In this document: positions 17,403 through 24,837 of the stretch, piece after piece | Position numbering within the stretch: position 1 is the stretch's first letter | How the letters are laid out: each line of letters opens with the position of its first letter | NCBI RefSeq assembly: GCF_002754245.1 | Contig: NZ_PEEX01000001.1 | Location: 4,196,001 to 4,260,000 of the forward strand | Direction: 5' to 3' | DNA length: 64,000 nucleotides | Origin: Chryseobacterium sp. 52 | GTDB taxonomy: Bacteria; Bacteroidota; Bacteroidia; Flavobacteriales; Weeksellaceae | Translations under genes and position numbers: made by a program | Notes under the pieces: model-generated | The model's database searches: none | Seen by the model: the letters and a program-made list of their open reading frames with translations, nothing else | What the model was told of the DNA's origin: nothing

Positions 17403-17630
17403 CTAGTCTACCGGAACAGATGGAAAGTCATCATCACCGTCAGATGGATATTTCATTGTTTGCATCAGATCATCCTGAGGAGAAGTTACATTATCCACGA
17501 ATGGCTTTGTAATCACATCTCTTTCAGGAATTGTGATGTTACCACCTCCTTTTACAGTTTCAGGATCTTTAAGTTGCTTTTCTAAGAATGACGCAAAAAA
17601 CGGCTTCTTTTTTGAATTTTTGTCTTTCAT
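17403..17630 (-). CDS. Graspetide precursor peptide 1 (microviridin-like, multicore)
   Basis: The 75-residue peptide has a basic N-terminus, the leader helix PFFASFLEKQ at residues 10-19 (the counterpart of the microviridin PFFARFLE motif that ATP-grasp ligases recognise) and GGG at 28-30. After that come three T-x-P-x-x-D hexads starting at T33, T41 and T49, exactly eight residues apart. The C-terminal core is TMKYPSDGDDD (58-68) with a short FPSVPVD tail. The hexads are candidates for single Thr-Asp ester rings and the C-terminal core for a microviridin-type ring system. It is the third and last precursor gene in transcription order. Confidence 0.9.
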   Translation of the reverse strand: MKDKNSKKKPFFASFLEKQLKDPETVKGGGNITIPERDVITKPFVDNVTSPQDDLMQTMKYPSDGDDDFPSVPVD

Positions 17631-17683
17631 AATAATTTAGTTTTGGTTAAAAATATGTTTGTAATTTCTTATTCGATAGAAAT

Positions 17684-17920
17684 TTAAATAACATCCTCAT
17701 CACCGTCAGATGGGTACTTCATAGTAACCAAAAGATCCTTGTTTGGGCTGGTCACATGATCAAAAATCTGTGCTGTAATATTATCCCTTGAAGGTAAAGT
17801 AACGATGTCGTTGTCAGTACTTGTAATGATTCCGCCTCCCTGAATGGTTTCCGGATCTTTGATTTGCTTTTCTAAAAATGAAGCAAAAAAAGGTTTCTTT
17901 TTTGAATTTTCGTCTTTCAT
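17684..17920 (-). CDS. Graspetide precursor peptide 2 (microviridin-like, multicore)
   Basis: The 78-residue peptide shares the leader with its neighbours: PFFASFLEKQ at 10-19, KDPETIQGGG at 21-30. Four hexads with Thr first and Asp sixth start at T33, T41, T49 and T57, period eight; those at 41 and 57 have proline in third place. The C-terminal core is TMKYPSDGDED (66-76) with only two residues after it. It lies 53 bases upstream of precursor 1 in the same transcript. Single-ring and multi-ring products are predicted, by analogy with microviridin and chryseoviridin chemistry. Confidence 0.9.
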   Translation of the reverse strand: MKDENSKKKPFFASFLEKQIKDPETIQGGGIITSTDNDIVTLPSRDNITAQIFDHVTSPNKDLLVTMKYPSDGDEDVI

Positions 17921-17958
17921 GGTAATTGAGTTAGATTAATTTTTATTAGTAATTGTGA

Positions 17959-18204
17959 TTATAATATTTCTAATTCTCCGGATTCATCACTGTCAGAAGG
18001 ATACTTCATTGTTACAATCTGATCTCTTGAAGGCAATGTTGCATTGTCAAGAAAAGGTGATGTTGTCACAGTATCTCTTACCGGTACGGTAAGAACATCC
18101 GTAGTAGGTGTTGTAATTCCTCCTCCCTGAATGGTTTCCGGATCCTGAATTTGTTTCTCTAAAAATGAAGCAAAGAAAGGTTTTTTTGAGTTTTTCTTTT
18201 CCAT
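17959..18204 (-). CDS. Graspetide precursor peptide 3 (microviridin-like, multicore)
   Basis: The 81-residue peptide is first in transcription order. PFFASFLEKQ is at 9-18 and GGG at 27-29. Hexads T-x-P-x-x-D start at T31, T39, T48 and T56; all have proline in third place. The core TMKYPSDSDES (65-75) differs from the other two in the acidic positions and carries a longer tail GELEIL. The leader is almost invariant among the three peptides while the core segments vary, as expected for gene duplicates diversified in the product region. The upstream region holds the likely operon promoter. Confidence 0.9.
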   Translation of the reverse strand: MEKKNSKKPFFASFLEKQIQDPETIQGGGITTPTTDVLTVPVRDTVTTSPFLDNATLPSRDQIVTMKYPSDSDESGELEIL

Positions 18205-18330
18205 AAGTTAATATATTTAGTTTTTATGTAAAACTAAAGTACAAAAAATTTCAACACGTGGGGAAATATTACTCCATTTTAAGAAAATTTTAACTAATCC
18301 AATAAAAAAGACTGAATAAAATTAATCTAA

Positions 18331-19101
18331 TCATAAAAACTCCTTAACAACTTTCGCAAAATCAACCGGATTTTCAGCCTGAACCCAATGTCCTGCATTT
18401 TTTACGGTGACTATTTTTGCTTTTGGAAACTGCTGTTTGATCCCATATTCATCCTGAGGAAGGATATAATTTGACTTTGCCCCGGCAATAAATAAAGAAT
18501 CTCCCTCAAATACACCAAATTTTACGGCATTAGAAACAAACTCGTTATATTTTTCAGATAAGGTTTTAAGATTAAATCTCCAGTTCAGTTTTTTCTGATC
18601 ATCCCAGTATAAGTTCTTTGCTAAAAACTGGATCGTAGATTTCTCTGGAATATACTGACTCAATACTTCTTCTACCTCTCCTCTTGAATTGACAGTATTA
18701 AAATCTACTGTTTCGAGTGCTTTAATAATTCCCTGGTGATGGGGAGGATAAGCTTTTGGTGAGATATCTACAACAATTAGTTTTTCTACTCTTTCCTGAT
18801 ATTTTAACGCAAACTGCATCACTGCTTTTCCGCCTAAAGAATGTCCTAAAACATGGGCTTTCTGAATCCCGTAATGATCCATATACCGGGCTATATCATC
18901 AGCCAGATCATCGTGGGACATACTTTCTGAATGAAAGCTTCTTCCGTGATTTCTAAGGTCAATAAGATGTACGGGAAGGTATTCCCCTAAATCTTTTCCA
19001 AAGCTCCCCCAGTTGTCAAGCATTCCGAAAAGTCCGTGAAATACAAGAAGTGGCGTATTCGTAAGATTTTCGCCAAATATTTTTGAATTTAAAATTTCCA
19101 T
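18331..19101 (-). CDS. Alpha/beta hydrolase, YbfF-like esterase
   Basis: This 256-residue hydrolase has the oxyanion-hole segment FHGLFG (21-26), the nucleophile elbow GHSLGG at 86-91 (Ser88) and a C-terminal catalytic histidine in NAGHWVQAENP (about 237). The pattern and length match YbfF-type acyl-CoA/ester hydrolases. There is no signal peptide, so it acts in the cytoplasm. It lies upstream of the graspetide operon in the same direction but is separated by 126 bases, so a link is unlikely. The natural substrate is unknown. Confidence 0.9.
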   Translation of the reverse strand: MEILNSKIFGENLTNTPLLVFHGLFGMLDNWGSFGKDLGEYLPVHLIDLRNHGRSFHSESMSHDDLADDIARYMDHYGIQKAHVLGHSLGGKAVMQFALKYQERVEKLIVVDISPKAYPPHHQGIIKALETVDFNTVNSRGEVEEVLSQYIPEKSTIQFLAKNLYWDDQKKLNWRFNLKTLSEKYNEFVSNAVKFGVFEGDSLFIAGAKSNYILPQDEYGIKQQFPKAKIVTVKNAGHWVQAENPVDFAKVVKEFL

Positions 19102-19184
19102 TTTTTTAATATTAGATTTTAGAAATTAGAAGCCGGAAATCAGCTGATGCAGACTGTAGCTTCTATCCTCTTCTTTCGGGTCTT

Positions 19185-19907
19185 CTAACCCCAAACAGCC
19201 AGTCTCTTTAAATAAGCCTGAATCGTATTTTCAAGTCCCATATAAAGGGCTTCAGAAACCAAAGCATGCCCAATTGAAACTTCAAGAAGGTTGGGAATAG
19301 TATCTGCAAAGTATTTTAAATTTTCAAGACTCAGGTCATGGCCTGCATTAATACCCAATCCGAATTCTGTAGCAGCAACTGCAGTATCATAGTAAGGTTT
19401 TATAGCCTGTTCTTTATTGGTAAGGTAATTTTTTGCGTAAGCCTCAGTATATAATTCAATCCTGTCGGCTCCTGTTTTTGCAGCGTGTTCTACCAGCTCA
19501 GGAAGAGGATCAAGAAAAATAGAAGTACGGATGCCCGCGTTTTTAAACTCTGCAATAATTTCTGTCAGAAAATCTAAATGTTTTTTAGTGTCCCAGCCGG
19601 CGTTGGATGTAATGGCATCGTCTGCATCAGGCACCAATGTCACCTGCTCCGGTTTTACTTCCAGAACCATATCAATAAAAGAGCGGTGAGGATTTCCTTC
19701 AATATTAAATTCCGTTGTCACCAAAGGTTTCAGATCGTAGACATCTTTTCTTGTAATATGTCTTTCATCAGGTCTCGGATGGATGGTGATTCCCTGTCCT
19801 CCAAATTCCTGAATCTTTACAGCTGCTTCTGTTACACTTGGCGTTTCGCCTCCTCTTGCATTTCTTAATGTCGCAATTTTATTAATGTTTACGCTTAGTT
19901 TTGTCAT
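19185..19907 (-). CDS. pdxJ: Pyridoxine 5'-phosphate synthase
   Basis: The 240-residue TIM-barrel enzyme makes pyridoxine phosphate from deoxyxylulose 5-phosphate and 3-amino-2-oxopropyl phosphate. MTKLSVNINKIATLRNARGG at the N-terminus, GITIHPRPDERHI (about 35-47), FNIEGNP (about 67-73) and the end GINAGHDLSL ... EVSIGHALV are the PdxJ signatures. Length is as expected for the family. It is a cytoplasmic vitamin B6 biosynthesis gene with no obvious operon partner here. Confidence 0.95.
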   Translation of the reverse strand: MTKLSVNINKIATLRNARGGETPSVTEAAVKIQEFGGQGITIHPRPDERHITRKDVYDLKPLVTTEFNIEGNPHRSFIDMVLEVKPEQVTLVPDADDAITSNAGWDTKKHLDFLTEIIAEFKNAGIRTSIFLDPLPELVEHAAKTGADRIELYTEAYAKNYLTNKEQAIKPYYDTAVAATEFGLGINAGHDLSLENLKYFADTIPNLLEVSIGHALVSEALYMGLENTIQAYLKRLAVWG

Positions 19908-20033
19908 TTCTTTATTGAGATGTTAGATATGAGAAGCCAGATATTAGCGTTTGGCCCGAGTTCCATATCACATTATTATTTATTTTTTTAGGGTGTTAGA
20001 TTTAGATGTTAAAACTGATTTGAATTTTTACCT

Positions 20034-21302
20034 CTATACCTTAACACTTATCTGCATCACCTGAAGATCAAATTCCTTTGAAGCCACCAACAGATGGTCA
20101 AAAATATCTGCCTGAATCTGTTCAAAATGTTCCCATTCAGAATCATTGGCAAAACAATATACTTCAAGAGGAAGCCCCTGTGGGGTAATATCCAGCTGAC
20201 GGACCATTCTTGTTCCATCTTTATCGATATCAGGATCGTTTTCTATATATTTTTGTGCATAATATCTGAAAACCCCGATATTGGTAAGCTGTCTTCCGTT
20301 GATCGTCCTTTCATTATGTTCCAGGTCCTGCTTTTCTTTTTTAATTTCTACCGTTTTTTCTTCCAGATAATCCGAAATCAGGTTGATATCTTTTAATCTT
20401 TCAATATCTTCTTCATTCAGGAATTTAAAGGAATTGATATTGAAATAAATAGATTTTTTGATTCTTCTTGTATTGGATTCGGACATCACCTGAAGGTTTT
20501 TAATCTCCGTAGTCAGAAGGTCATACGTAGGAATCGTGGAAACGGTCTTGTCAAAATTGGTGATCTTGGTTGTCAGAAGACTTATATCGGTAATATTTCC
20601 TTCAATACTGTATTTGGGGATGCTGACCCAGTCTCCTACTTTAAGATTTTTTGAAGTAGCGACATGGATTCCGGTTACAAAACCTAAAATCGTATCTCTG
20701 AAAACCAATACCAATACAGCGGTAATGGCTCCTAAACTTCCGACAATGGTTGTTCCCTTGATTCCGAATATTACACAGAGTCCTACTACAGAAAAAATAA
20801 AAATTCCTAAGATCTTTACGGTTTCTGAAATGGCATTCAGTGCCATGATTTTATAAAAATCCTGTTTTATGGTAAAAAAGTAGCGGAAACCAGTTAGTGA
20901 CCTGTAAAGCATTCCGGCAAGAATAAGGACCAACCCTAAATTGACGGATCTGTTGATAAAAATATTCGTTTTAGGCAGTGCTGTTGCCGGAAATATCGAT
21001 GGATGTATTCCCCCTACCACCAAAAGTGCCGCAAAATGGGCCACAGAATTGGAGATCTTAGACTGATAAATTGACCGAATAATAGGATATTTTTCATCAT
21101 TCCGGAAAAATCTGAAAATAAAATTAATGACAAATTTAAAAACAAAATCGACCACTAAAAATACCGCGCACAGCAGTGCCAGCTTAATGATAATATGAAC
21201 AACCCAATCCATGCCGCCGGGTGTTACCTGGCTGATATAGATGTAAAGCTGGTCACTTATTTCCTGTAAAAAGTTTTTAGTGTCTTGTATCTCGTCTTTC
21301 AT
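20034..21302 (-). CDS. Mechanosensitive ion channel, MscS family
   Basis: The 422-residue inner-membrane protein has about four to five hydrophobic segments in the first 190 residues, then the MscS pore and beta domain with GTTIVGSLGAITAVLVLVF (pore helix, about 183-201) and LKVGDWVSIPKYSIEGNITDISLLTTK (about 225-251, broken here). The size and C-terminal part resemble E. coli YbdG rather than short MscS. It would open under membrane tension. The gene is divergent from the DUF456 gene at 21425. Confidence 0.9.
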   Translation of the reverse strand: MKDEIQDTKNFLQEISDQLYIYISQVTPGGMDWVVHIIIKLALLCAVFLVVDFVFKFVINFIFRFFRNDEKYPIIRSIYQSKISNSVAHFAALLVVGGIHPSIFPATALPKTNIFINRSVNLGLVLILAGMLYRSLTGFRYFFTIKQDFYKIMALNAISETVKILGIFIFSVVGLCVIFGIKGTTIVGSLGAITAVLVLVFRDTILGFVTGIHVATSKNLKVGDWVSIPKYSIEGNITDISLLTTKITNFDKTVSTIPTYDLLTTEIKNLQVMSESNTRRIKKSIYFNINSFKFLNEEDIERLKDINLISDYLEEKTVEIKKEKQDLEHNERTINGRQLTNIGVFRYYAQKYIENDPDIDKDGTRMVRQLDITPQGLPLEVYCFANDSEWEHFEQIQADIFDHLLVASKEFDLQVMQISVKV

Positions 21303-21424
21303 TACAGCAAATTTATAAAATTAAGAATGATGATGTTACTATTGACAATCAATTTTCATCCCAAATACTAAAAACAATCCTGTAAATCTTCTTTTTTCCT
21401 ATCTTGCATTGATAATTTTAAAGA

Positions 21425-21916
21425 ATGGATACAGCCTTAATTAATATTCTCTGCCTTATTTTATTGTTTCTCGGGATGCTGGGAACTTTCCTGCCTGTCC
21501 TTCCGGGACTCTTATTAAGTATCTGCGGACTGCTGATCTATAAGTTCGGGACGGATGCTGATCTGCCAATGATTTATATCTGGGCATTTGGTATTCTTAC
21601 TGCCGCTTCTGTGGTACTCAGTTATGTCATTCCCGCAAAAACCAACAGAAAATATGGAGGAACCCGTTGGGGAAGCATCGGTTCTATTATTGGAACCATC
21701 GTCGGGATCTTTATTCCGATTCCTTTGGGATTTTTAATAGGTATGTTTGCCGGGGTATTTATTGGAGAACTTCTTCATGACAGCAAGGATATGAACAAAG
21801 CTCTGCAATCTACCAAAGGGGCATTTATTGGCTTTATTTACGGAACGGGCTTCAGCCTTGTGGTTGGTGTGGCAATGTTTTTGGTAGTAGTTTTAGATAT
21901 GCTTAATATTATTTAA
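21425..21916 (+). CDS. DUF456 membrane protein
   Basis: The 163-residue protein consists of several hydrophobic segments with many glycines: LLFLGMLGTFLPVLPG near the N-terminus and IGTIVGIFIPIPLGFLIGMFAGVFIGEL in the middle (broken here). These are the two halves of the DUF456 domain, whose function is not established. It is placed in the inner membrane. A lipoprotein gene follows after 12 bases, so they may be co-transcribed. Confidence 0.9.
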   Translation: MDTALINILCLILLFLGMLGTFLPVLPGLLLSICGLLIYKFGTDADLPMIYIWAFGILTAASVVLSYVIPAKTNRKYGGTRWGSIGSIIGTIVGIFIPIPLGFLIGMFAGVFIGELLHDSKDMNKALQSTKGAFIGFIYGTGFSLVVGVAMFLVVVLDMLNII

Positions 21917-21928
21917 AAAAAGAAAAAT

Positions 21929-22441
21929 ATGCTCCATAAAGCCATCATATTCAACCTGGGATTGCTGACCTTAGCGGGATGCAATGCCCAAAAGAAGACG
22001 AAAACGCCGGATACAACATCCGAAACAGTCTCCCAGACGAAAGACCATCAACCTTCCAAACAAAAAGAAGGCATCATTTATTTTAATCAGGGAGAAAATA
22101 AATTTCTGAAAGGATACGACATGAATGTTACCTTCAAAGGAATTTCTGAAGACAGCCGATGTCCTGAAGGTGTCAACTGTATCTGGGCAGGTGTTGCCGT
22201 AGCACAGATTGAAGTGATGGGAACTTATTCCAGACCTGTGGTTTTAAGTCTTGCTACGTCAGAAAATGCAGGCCGAAATTATCACCAATCCGAAGTATTC
22301 AATGGATATACTGTTTCCCTGGAAGAAGTAAGTCCTTTTCCAAAATCTGAAGGCGGAGCAAGAGCTCTGGAAGGGAAATATCGGGTGGGAATAAAAATTA
22401 CAAAAGAGGGATCTGAAACCCCCAATACTACCAGGAAATAG
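21929..22441 (+). CDS. Lipoprotein with conserved CPEGVNCIWAG motif
   Basis: The 170-residue protein has a signal peptide ending in a lipobox (LTLAGC, cysteine about 18). Mature sequence is threonine/lysine rich, then carries SRCPEGVNCIWAG (about 77-89), a short cysteine-pair motif I know from many Bacteroidota secreted proteins of unknown role. It would be anchored on the periplasmic side or cell surface. Its 3' end overlaps the convergent ung gene by 14 bases. Confidence 0.8.
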   Translation: MLHKAIIFNLGLLTLAGCNAQKKTKTPDTTSETVSQTKDHQPSKQKEGIIYFNQGENKFLKGYDMNVTFKGISEDSRCPEGVNCIWAGVAVAQIEVMGTYSRPVVLSLATSENAGRNYHQSEVFNGYTVSLEEVSPFPKSEGGARALEGKYRVGIKITKEGSETPNTTRK

Positions 22442-23069
22442 GCTCCTTTTCTTTTGAGATCAGGAATTCGTTGATCTTTGAGAATGGTTTGCTCCCATAA
22501 AAACCTCTGTACACAGAAAACGGTGACGGATGCGCCGATTTCAGGATAAAATGCTTAGCCGGATCGATGAGTTCGGCTTTTTTTTGTGCAAAAGCTCCCC
22601 AAAGAACAAAAATAACGTTCTCTTTTTGATCTGAAATTTCTTTAATGATAAAATTGGTGAATTTCTCCCAGCCCAAATCTTTGTGGGAATTCGGAGAATG
22701 GGCACGAACCGTTAAAGTAGCATTCAGTAATAAAACGCCTTGCTTTCCCCAGTCATCCAGTTCTTTTGAAGTTCTTTCAACTCCCAGGTCATCCTTTAGC
22801 TCTGTAAAAACATTTTTAAGTGATGGCGGTGCCGTTACCTGTTCTGAAACAGAAAAGCACAAACCATTAGCCTGATCATCATTATGATAAGGATCCTGGC
22901 CAATAATCACTACCTTAACATCTTCGAAAGGCGTAATTTCCAATGCTCTGAATATTTGATTTTTTGGCGGAAATACTTTTGTTGTTGCATATTCCTCTTT
23001 TACTTTTTCCCAAAGGGCTGTAAAATAGGGTGTGCTTTTTATTGGGGCTAAAACGTCTGTCCAGGTCAT
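22428..23069 (-). CDS. ung: Uracil-DNA glycosylase, family 1
   Basis: The 213-residue enzyme removes uracil from DNA in base-excision repair. The water-activating loop GQDPYH is at residues 57-62 (Asp59), NGLCFS at 68-73, LLLNATLTV near 113 and the Leu-intercalation loop HPSPFSVYRGF from His180. All catalytic positions are intact and the length is typical. It is monocistronic and convergent with the lipoprotein gene; the 14-base 3' overlap is short. Confidence 0.96.
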   Translation of the reverse strand: MTWTDVLAPIKSTPYFTALWEKVKEEYATTKVFPPKNQIFRALEITPFEDVKVVIIGQDPYHNDDQANGLCFSVSEQVTAPPSLKNVFTELKDDLGVERTSKELDDWGKQGVLLLNATLTVRAHSPNSHKDLGWEKFTNFIIKEISDQKENVIFVLWGAFAQKKAELIDPAKHFILKSAHPSPFSVYRGFYGSKPFSKINEFLISKEKEPISW

Positions 23070-23198
23070 GGGCTCAATTTGAAAATGTGTTGCTATACTA
23101 CTATAAATATTCCTTTGTCAAAAACTATATTACAAAAATATTCTTTAATTCCTGTATTACCAAATGTGATGATATATTGATTGAAATAACAAAATAAA

Positions 23199-24200
23199 TT
23201 ACACTTTAAATATTTTTATCTTTTTTTCAATGAGTATATAAGAAAAATAGGACAACAGTATTGAAAAGCCAATAAGAAGAAAATTATTGAGATGATAAGA
23301 GTCTACAATAACTATTTTCTGTCTTCTAACAATATAATGGATAATATACAATGAATATGAAATGTTTCCTAAAAAATAGACGGCGTTTGTTTCTAAAAAA
23401 GTTTTGACAAGGCTTTTTCTTTCTGAATATAAATGTTTTATAATTACTGCTGACAACAATGGAGTAAAGAATAAGCCTCTTTCTATATAAAGAAGTAAAA
23501 AAAACAAAATAACAATACCATAAATAAAAAGATTCCCTTTCTTTATTCTACTATCGGGTAAAAAAGCAATGCCAATTCCTAAAAAATAAGATGATACCGT
23601 TCTCACTAAAGAGCTTACTCCAAAAGCCACATCCATATATTGTGAAGATTTAGTTATAATAAGTGGCGAATGATCGATATATATATCCGGCAGATAAGGA
23701 AAAATACATCTTAAAGCTAATCCTGATATGATGAGGAACCAACTGTTTATATTATATCTGAGAATACTCCACAGCATAAAAGGAAATATCAAATAACATA
23801 TCCACTCTGTACTTAATGACCAGTACACTTCATTCAATAAATAATTGGGATTAAAAAAACATTGCATCAATCCCGCATTAATGAAAAATTGAGGCCATGA
23901 CGGATTTTCTACAATAAAAAATATGATAAAAACAATGGAGAAAAAATATACCGGATAAATTCTATTGATTCTTTTTTTATAAAACCTTTGTATTCCATCA
24001 AAAGTAAGGTGCTGAAACTTCCCAGAATATGAAACTGCCAACAGAAAAGCACTGAGTACAAAAAAAATATCTACTGCCACGTATCCCTTTCCGACTACAG
24101 ACTGTATCCAAAAATTTTTAGAATAGCTAAAATGGAAGAAAGTAACCCATAGTGCAACTATACCCCTAAGCCCTGTTAATGATTTTATTTCATTTCTCAT
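23199..24200 (-). CDS. Membrane acyltransferase, OafA/acyltransferase-3 family
   Basis: The 333-residue protein has about ten hydrophobic segments and starts with [20 protein letters not shown], the histidine-bearing motif of acyltransferase-3 proteins; [16 protein letters not shown] (about 122-137) is the second family mark. Such enzymes transfer acetyl or other acyl groups to polysaccharides or lipids at the inner membrane. The gene is more AT-rich than its neighbours, with many AAA, ATA and TTA codons, which may mark acquired DNA. Substrate unknown. Confidence 0.88.
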   Translation of the reverse strand: MRNEIKSLTGLRGIVALWVTFFHFSYSKNFWIQSVVGKGYVAVDIFFVLSAFLLAVSYSGKFQHLTFDGIQRFYKKRINRIYPVYFFSIVFIIFFIVENPSWPQFFINAGLMQCFFNPNYLLNEVYWSLSTEWICYLIFPFMLWSILRYNINSWFLIISGLALRCIFPYLPDIYIDHSPLIITKSSQYMDVAFGVSSLVRTVSSYFLGIGIAFLPDSRIKKGNLFIYGIVILFFLLLYIERGLFFTPLLSAVIIKHLYSERKSLVKTFLETNAVYFLGNISYSLYIIHYIVRRQKIVIVDSYHLNNFLLIGFSILLSYFSYILIEKKIKIFKV

Positions 24201-24230
24201 ATTATAAAAAACAATACAGCCAGTAAATAG

Positions 24231-24740
24231 TTAATGGTTTTTCTTTAAGCTGAACACAAGATTCTCAGGAAACCCTTCATCAGTTCTTCCCTCTTGCCAA
24301 ACAAAATGATGCTTTAAAAGAAGACCTTTCGAGTTTTCATTGAATTTATTGGTAAAAGCTAAAATTTCCTGTAAATGCAATTCATTAAATCCATAATCCA
24401 AAACAGCGTTTAAGGCTTCTGACATAATTCCTTTTCTGTGATAATCGGGTAATAATTCATAACCGACCTCAGCGGTTTTTCTATCCTCTGTAAACTTCCA
24501 CAGACAGATTGTTCCGATGAGATTGGGTTGATTTTTATAGGAAATTCCAAAATAAACAGTCTGATTATTTTGGGTTTTCTCTTTAATCGTTAAAATAAAT
24601 TGTAAGGCATCATAATTCGTTTTTGGAGAATTTCTCCTCACAAACTGATTAGTTACTTCGTTGCTTCGAATTTTCAAAATGTCTTCGACGTTACTTTCAT
24701 TAATGTCTTTTAAAATTAATCTTTCGGTTTCCAGTTTCAT
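24231..24740 (-). CDS. GNAT N-acetyltransferase, RimJ/RimL type
   Basis: The 169-residue protein begins MKLETERLILKDI, the typical start of ribosomal-protein-type acetyltransferases, and has the acetyl-CoA-binding segment VGYELLPDYHRKGIMSEALNAVL (about 90-112, broken here), with the R/Q-x-x-G-x-A type loop as YHRKGIM. ALDYGF and NENSKGLLLKHHF follow as expected. The substrate may be a protein N-terminus or small molecule; it cannot be told. It is divergent from the MutS2-like gene. Confidence 0.88.
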   Translation of the reverse strand: MKLETERLILKDINESNVEDILKIRSNEVTNQFVRRNSPKTNYDALQFILTIKEKTQNNQTVYFGISYKNQPNLIGTICLWKFTEDRKTAEVGYELLPDYHRKGIMSEALNAVLDYGFNELHLQEILAFTNKFNENSKGLLLKHHFVWQEGRTDEGFPENLVFSLKKNH

Positions 24741-24825
24741 ACTTCAAATTTAATAATTCCTCATTATTAAACATTCTCAAATTTTCAAATTCACTCATTT
24801 TCAAATAACATTCACATTTTCTCAC

Positions 24826-24833
24826 TAAATTTG
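24826..24833 (+). promoter_or_regulatory. -7 promoter box directly before the MutS2-like gene
   Basis: TAAATTTG is a full match to TAnnTTTG and ends 4 bases before the GTG start codon at 24838. If it is used, transcription begins at or next to the start codon, giving a leaderless mRNA. No -33 TTG is evident. Confidence 0.5.
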
Positions 24834-24837
24834 CAGT

